Positions 53,484 through 56,928 of a stretch of 56,928 bases of DNA are shown one piece after another. The DNA is from Acetobacter sacchari. GTDB lineage: Bacteria > Pseudomonadota > Alphaproteobacteria > Acetobacterales > Acetobacteraceae. Under the pieces are notes generated by a model. That model ran no database searches and was not told the DNA's origin. It worked only from the letters and a program-made list of their open reading frames with translations. The position numbers were made by a program, and so were the translations under genes. The first letter of the stretch is position 1; each line of letters opens with the position of its first letter. Location of the stretch: the NCBI RefSeq assembly GCF_017377715.1, contig NZ_JAFVMF010000022.1:1-56928 (forward strand), given 5' to 3'.

Positions 53484-54016
53484 GACGCTGCCGCCGCGAG
53501 CGCGACGCCTTTGGCTGTGACAATTGTTCCGTTTGCAGCAAGCAGCGCGTCGGAAAGTGATGTCGCTGGAGTGTCGTTGGTGATCATCAGCAGCACGACT
53601 TGATTGTCAGTGCGGCCCTGCGCGGTCTCGATTTCAAACAGGACGCGATATGTCGTGCCCGGCACGCCGGACCCGAGCATCACGACGCCGACCATGCCAT
53701 CCGCGGCGGGCCATTTGTCTGAAATCACAGCCAAGTCGTAAGCAGTGCCCGGTAAAGATGAGCCGTCAGACAACGTGATCGATACGGATACGTCTTCGAT
53801 CGTGTCTCCCGTTCCAGCCCCCCAGATCGACCAGTCCACAGAATAATCCAGGACGTCTGCGCTGGCCTTCTTCGGAAACGAGGGAGACTTGAATGCAGTC
53901 TGAAACCCGCGCATCCGACACTGATCAGGCCGACACCCGCCGCCGCTACTCGCGCCCGGAACCGTGTAGAGCCGCAGCGCACTAGGCACGAGACCGTTGG
54001 GTAGCGTCGTCGTCAT
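53480..54016 (-). CDS. Phage fibre-tail adaptor-like protein
   Basis: The 178-residue product has KKASADVLDYSVDWSIWGAGTGDTIEDVSVSI and GTTYRVLFEIETAQGRTDNQVVLLMI, matching the small Ig-like phage fibre adaptor proteins in style. N-terminal Cys residues (GGGCRPDQC) are unusual. Coupled to the endolysin gene upstream (ATGA) and to the next gene downstream. Confidence 0.7.
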   Translation of the reverse strand: MTTTLPNGLVPSALRLYTVPGASSGGGCRPDQCRMRGFQTAFKSPSFPKKASADVLDYSVDWSIWGAGTGDTIEDVSVSITLSDGSSLPGTAYDLAVISDKWPAADGMVGVVMLGSGVPGTTYRVLFEIETAQGRTDNQVVLLMITNDTPATSLSDALLAANGTIVTAKGVALAAAAS

Positions 54017-54639
54017 GCGCTCACTCCATCAAAAAGCTCCAGAGCCCTCGCCTGCCGCCGGGCGAGACGCGCCAGCCAGCCAGCGCCGAATTGCGGGAAA
54101 CCGTCGAGGCTGCGATAGCGCCGCTCCTGCAGGCGGGAGACGTAGAGGATGCGCGCCACCTGTTGCCCGGGCTGACTCTCCGCCAGCGCGGACGAAGTGA
54201 TCGGGCCGTAGATGCCGTCCGTCGTCACACCCAACCGATCCTGCAGCACGCGCAGGCGAGACCGACCCATGTTCATGGCCTGATACGCCACGCCAGCAAC
54301 CGCAGAATCACTAAGCGCCGATAGAGACGCGCCAACTCCTGCATTGACGCCATAGTCAAACCCCATCAGGTCGAGGCCGGACGGCAGCGTGTCGCCGCGC
54401 ACTTCCTGCCAGTAATTCTGCCGATAGATCGCTGATGCCGTCTCGACGGTCAGGTCGCGCATGTCCGAGATCTCGACGCCGCGACGTAGCCACGCCGCCA
54501 GAGTGACGGCGCTGATGCCCATGTTCGTGCCGATGAGGCGACCGCGGTACCAGTTGCCGGGATCACCGGAGAGACGCTGGTAGCCGCCTTCTTCGGTCAG
54601 TGTGAACGAGAGGCAGGGCTGCAGGTTGGTGGCGGTCAT
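54013..54639 (-). CDS. Endolysin, GH108 N-acetylmuramidase type
   Basis: The 208-residue product has the GH108 start LSFTLTEEGGYQRLSGDPGNWYRGRLIGTNMGISA, in which the first Glu of EEGGY is the catalytic acid, then LDLMGFDYGVNAGVGA and a peptidoglycan-binding-like C-terminal part (LQDRLGVTTDGIYGP). It cleaves the glycan strands of the host wall at lysis. No signal peptide is seen, so it depends on the coupled holin gene upstream (ATGA). Confidence 0.93.
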   Translation of the reverse strand: MTATNLQPCLSFTLTEEGGYQRLSGDPGNWYRGRLIGTNMGISAVTLAAWLRRGVEISDMRDLTVETASAIYRQNYWQEVRGDTLPSGLDLMGFDYGVNAGVGASLSALSDSAVAGVAYQAMNMGRSRLRVLQDRLGVTTDGIYGPITSSALAESQPGQQVARILYVSRLQERRYRSLDGFPQFGAGWLARLARRQARALELFDGVSA

Positions 54640-54875
54640 GGGCGCACCAGATGGGCGAGAAACGCCAGCGCCCGCACGACGCCATCAAGGCCAATCAGGC
54701 CAATCGCCCACCAGACGATCTTTATCCCGTTCTTCGCGAAGTCTATCACGCTGATCAGGCCATTTACGGACGTCTCAAGGCGCTCGACAGTTTTCTCAAG
54801 GGACTCTACTCGCCCCTCAAGGCGTCCGAGTTCGCGATCCACGGTTGCAACCGCGGTCGTGTCCTGTGCAGGCAT
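54636..54875 (-). CDS. Holin-like protein with coiled coil and one membrane helix
   Basis: The 79-residue product (MPAQDTTAVATVDRELGRLE...) has a heptad coiled coil (RVESLEKTVERLETSVNGLI) followed by a membrane helix, IVWWAIGLIGLDGVVRALAFL. This is the layout of hemolysin XhlA-like holins. It precedes and overlaps the endolysin gene, the classic lysis cassette. A start at 54908 would add a Phe-rich stretch and is less likely. Confidence 0.8.
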   Translation of the reverse strand: MPAQDTTAVATVDRELGRLEGRVESLEKTVERLETSVNGLISVIDFAKNGIKIVWWAIGLIGLDGVVRALAFLAHLVRP

Positions 54876-54891
54876 TTCAGTTTCCAGATAC

Positions 54892-54916
54892 AAAAAAAAC
54901 CGCCTCAAAGGGCGGC
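54892..54916 (-). terminator. Rho-independent terminator between the beta-helix gene and the lysis genes
   Basis: On the minus strand CCGCC and GGCGG pair across TTTGA, followed by eight T. It ends the beta-helix gene transcript. Confidence 0.85.
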
Positions 54917-54949
54917 TGGGATTACTCGACGCCTACCCGCGAGGACTGC

Positions 54950-56704
54950 TTACGGGCCAAGCTCGTTGATGATCTGATTGTTGCCACTGCTGTTCTGGTT
55001 CGAGCTTCCGCCAGCGCAGTTGTGCAGGTTGCTGTTGCTGACCGACGAATATGTCGTCGAACTGCCGATGTAGACCGCGTGCATGGTCGTCGTCGTGTTG
55101 CCCAGGTTATCGTGGCAAAACTGCACGTTGTCGACGGAGTTGTTGGTGCTGATCGTGTTCCCGGTCGAGCCGCCAGAAAGCTGGATGCCCCACTCATCAT
55201 CGGTCGACCCGCTCTGCCCGCAGCCCATAATCAGGCCGCCGTGCATCTTGAACCCGTCGATGTAGCTGACGATGCAAGCGCCTTTGGTATTCTGGACCTT
55301 GCCGCCGTACCACTCGACATCGCCTGAGTAAAATCTTGTCGAATTGAAAATCGCCAGATTATTTCCGACTTGAGACTGATACAATTCGCAGTCGTAGCAG
55401 GCAAAGTGCGCAAAGTTGTCAAGATCAAGATTGATGTTTGTGCCGGTCCCCGCCGTGTTGTTGCTCTCGTTTTCGAACCGGGCGAGATACAAAAACTGAG
55501 GGCAGGAATTGATACCGATCGAGCTATCACACCGGACATTGAGACCTTTGCGAGTCTGGTTGCATGTCAGTTTGGTCGCCCACACTGTCGCGACGAAATC
55601 ATGCACATACAAGCAGTCACTCGCCTCATGCGTGCCGTCGAGCGCGGAGTCTATGTGACCGTCAAAGACATCAACGATATCAGATCGTGTAGTGCAGTTT
55701 CCGAGATCGGTCTGCGTGCAGCCAGTGCCGCCGTTGTTATCTGAGCCGTATAGCTCGATACCCGTACTGAACGCTTCCGCGCCTGTTGCGACGCCGTTTG
55801 TCGCCTGCTCGTGCATCTGGCGGAAATTAAAATCGTGGATGCTGATGGCCGATCCAGCGTAGTTAACGACGGACCGATACATGCCGTATGTGTTGATACG
55901 ATAGACATCGCAGCCGTTGCACTGGCTGATGCGGATAGCAGCGCCTGTCTGAGCGCCACCGTTGACGATGCTGAGGTCGTGGACCGCACCGTCATACCAA
56001 TAGCGGCTACTGTCGGTCAGAGTGGACGCGAGATTAAGGAGCGTGCCGGTCCCGGTGCCAGTCCAGACCAGCGTCGTGTTGCCCGGACCCGCGCCGCGCA
56101 GGTGGATGGGGCACGTCCAGTTGATCGGGCCGACAACGCCGTAGCGTCCTTGCGGGATGTAGACGTCGCCCGCGCCCGTCGAAGAGGTCGAGGGATACGC
56201 GGTCCCGTTCGACGACGCGACAACCTTGGCGCAAGCCGCTGTGATCGCGGCCTGAAATGCAGTGGTGTTGTCCGTAGCCGGGGACGCGACCGACCCGAAG
56301 TCCATGACGTTGGTCGCGTCAGAATAGTGCAGCGCGTGCGAGCGACTGGTCGTGCCGCTTGTCGCCTTCGCCACACCAGCGCTCTCGTCCGTGCCTGTCA
56401 CCGTGCCGTTAGTGATGGTCGGTGTCGTTAGCGACTGATTGGTCGACGCGCCCGCAGACGCCGGGACAAGCCCCTGCTGCATCGTGTTGAGCTGATCGGC
56501 CGTCAACACATTGCCGTTCGAAAACGTCACAATGGGCGTGTTCGAAACCACCGAAGCCGTCGCCATCATGCGTGTAGCTGATACGCGCGCCGGGGCGCCA
56601 GCAAGCCGAGTGTCGCCGAGGACCGGGTGCGTCACGTCACTGGCGCCAGAGCACGCGCAGAGGCACGCCAGCAGGGCCGCCGTGAGGAATCGTTTTACGA
56701 ACAT
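54950..56704 (-). CDS. Right-handed beta-helix (tailspike-like) protein with lipoprotein signal
   Basis: The 584-residue product starts MFVKRFLTAALLACLCACSG, a signal peptide with possible lipobox (LCAC). It then has the tailspike hallmark: NVMDFGSVASPATDNTTAFQAAITAAC and AGDVYIPQGRYGV, a pectate-lyase-like beta-helix from about residue 130 to 580, and a Ser/Asn-rich end. It is rich in Cys in the helix. Tailspikes bind and cut surface sugars. An export signal is odd for a virion protein; it may instead be displayed by the lysogen. Confidence 0.72.
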   Translation of the reverse strand: MFVKRFLTAALLACLCACSGASDVTHPVLGDTRLAGAPARVSATRMMATASVVSNTPIVTFSNGNVLTADQLNTMQQGLVPASAGASTNQSLTTPTITNGTVTGTDESAGVAKATSGTTSRSHALHYSDATNVMDFGSVASPATDNTTAFQAAITAACAKVVASSNGTAYPSTSSTGAGDVYIPQGRYGVVGPINWTCPIHLRGAGPGNTTLVWTGTGTGTLLNLASTLTDSSRYWYDGAVHDLSIVNGGAQTGAAIRISQCNGCDVYRINTYGMYRSVVNYAGSAISIHDFNFRQMHEQATNGVATGAEAFSTGIELYGSDNNGGTGCTQTDLGNCTTRSDIVDVFDGHIDSALDGTHEASDCLYVHDFVATVWATKLTCNQTRKGLNVRCDSSIGINSCPQFLYLARFENESNNTAGTGTNINLDLDNFAHFACYDCELYQSQVGNNLAIFNSTRFYSGDVEWYGGKVQNTKGACIVSYIDGFKMHGGLIMGCGQSGSTDDEWGIQLSGGSTGNTISTNNSVDNVQFCHDNLGNTTTTMHAVYIGSSTTYSSVSNSNLHNCAGGSSNQNSSGNNQIINELGP

Positions 56705-56720
56705 TGATTGTCCCGGATGG

Positions 56721-56740
56721 AAAAACGCCTCAGAGGGCGG
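56721..56740 (-). terminator. Rho-independent terminator
   Basis: On the minus strand CCGCCCTCTGAGGCG with a CGCC/GGCG core is followed by five T. It lies between the small gene at the window edge and the beta-helix gene, so that gene must have its own promoter. Confidence 0.75.
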
Positions 56741-56743
56741 TTG

Positions 56744-56926
56744 TCAGGAGGCGCTATACGTGCTGCCGATCGGATACGCGCCGTCAGGGTCGACGATAGC
56801 CGCGCTGCCAGTGGGGGGCGACCATGTGGATGTTCCATCCCACAGGATGCGGTTCCAGACGTAGCCTGCACTCCTTGCGAATGTCTCGGAAGATCCATTC
56901 GACTCAGTCATCGTCTCGTTCGCCGC
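56744..56926 (-). CDS. Small phage protein, possibly cut by the window edge
   Basis: The frame open to the window edge ends with WNRILWDGTSTWSPPTGSAA and AYPIGSTYSAS. An internal ATG at 56911 would give 55 residues; whether the gene starts there or upstream cannot be seen. The WDG...PP pattern is typical of short proteins encoded between fibre genes. Terminator follows it directly. Confidence 0.5.
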   Translation of the reverse strand, partial: AANETMTESNGSSETFARSAGYVWNRILWDGTSTWSPPTGSAAIVDPDGAYPIGSTYSAS

Positions 56927-56928
56927 CG

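Larger units (their letters stand above)
43978..56928. mobile_element. Second phage region, incomplete at the right window edge
   Basis: From attR onward nearly all genes are phage-like: regulatory and accessory genes on the plus strand to 46656, then a minus-strand block of lysis, fibre and accessory genes. No integrase, capsid or terminase of its own is in view. It may be a tandem prophage using the same tRNA site, or an older prophage remnant. Confidence 0.65.

Overview
The window looks like chromosomal DNA of an acetic acid bacterium (Acetobacteraceae, Alphaproteobacteria). The grounds are an ALAS-type hemA (C4 haem pathway), an Rrf2-led SUF operon of alphaproteobacterial type, an FlbD-type class of flagellar regulator, and a tRNA-Arg(CCU) gene split by a group I intron, a combination known from alphaproteobacteria. 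Genus and species cannot be fixed from sequence alone.

Layout. (1) 1-7952, minus strand: a flagellar cluster transcribed fliF-fliG-fliH-fliN-flbD-flhA-flhF-like. It is AT-rich at the left. flhA is interrupted by a frameshift in a run of 15 G residues (coding strand), and the flhF-like gene is cut by the window edge and seems short at its N terminus. (2) 8237-14963, minus strand: an Fe-S cluster operon, Rrf2 regulator-sufB-sufC-sufD-sufS-sufU-sufT-sufA-like. (3) 15107-23072: a divergent PEP carboxylase homologue, a DUF445 membrane protein, a secreted His-rich protein, a MarR-GNAT fusion with two operator-like palindromes, hemA, and a lipoprotein-like gene. (4) 23170-27822, plus strand: a degenerate transketolase-like gene overlapping gap, followed by pgk. 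(5) 28505-28811: tRNA-Arg(CCU) with a 230-nt group I intron in its anticodon loop.

(6) 28797-43977: a 15.2-kb integrated element flanked by 15-bp direct repeats, the left one being the 3' end of the tRNA. Its right arm is transcribed leftward (tyrosine integrase, AlpA-like regulators, two related helix-turn-helix/accessory proteins, DUF927 ATPase, archaeo-eukaryotic-type primase). Its left arm is transcribed rightward (small basic proteins, TerS-like protein, terminase ATPase, a 139-aa protein, a separate terminase nuclease, and a DUF2778/Tlde1-like lytic enzyme with a two-helix membrane partner). A serine resolvase with inverted binding repeats and an iteron-like cluster lie on its left. No portal, capsid or tail gene is present, so I read it as a phage satellite or packaging-competent island with a terminase split into two genes.

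(7) 43978-56928: a second, incomplete phage region running off the right edge. It carries SLOG, zinc-ribbon, MucR-like and XRE genes on the plus strand, then a long minus-strand lysis and tail-fibre block: beta-helix protein with a lipoprotein signal, holin-like protein, GH108 endolysin, fibre adaptor, carbohydrate-binding-like protein, fibre with C-terminal chaperone-like domain, a CotH-kinase-like protein, P22 antirepressor N-domain protein, lipoproteins, DUF6527 and a papain-like protease. It may be a second prophage in tandem at the same tRNA site and a possible helper for element 6, but its other end lies outside the window.
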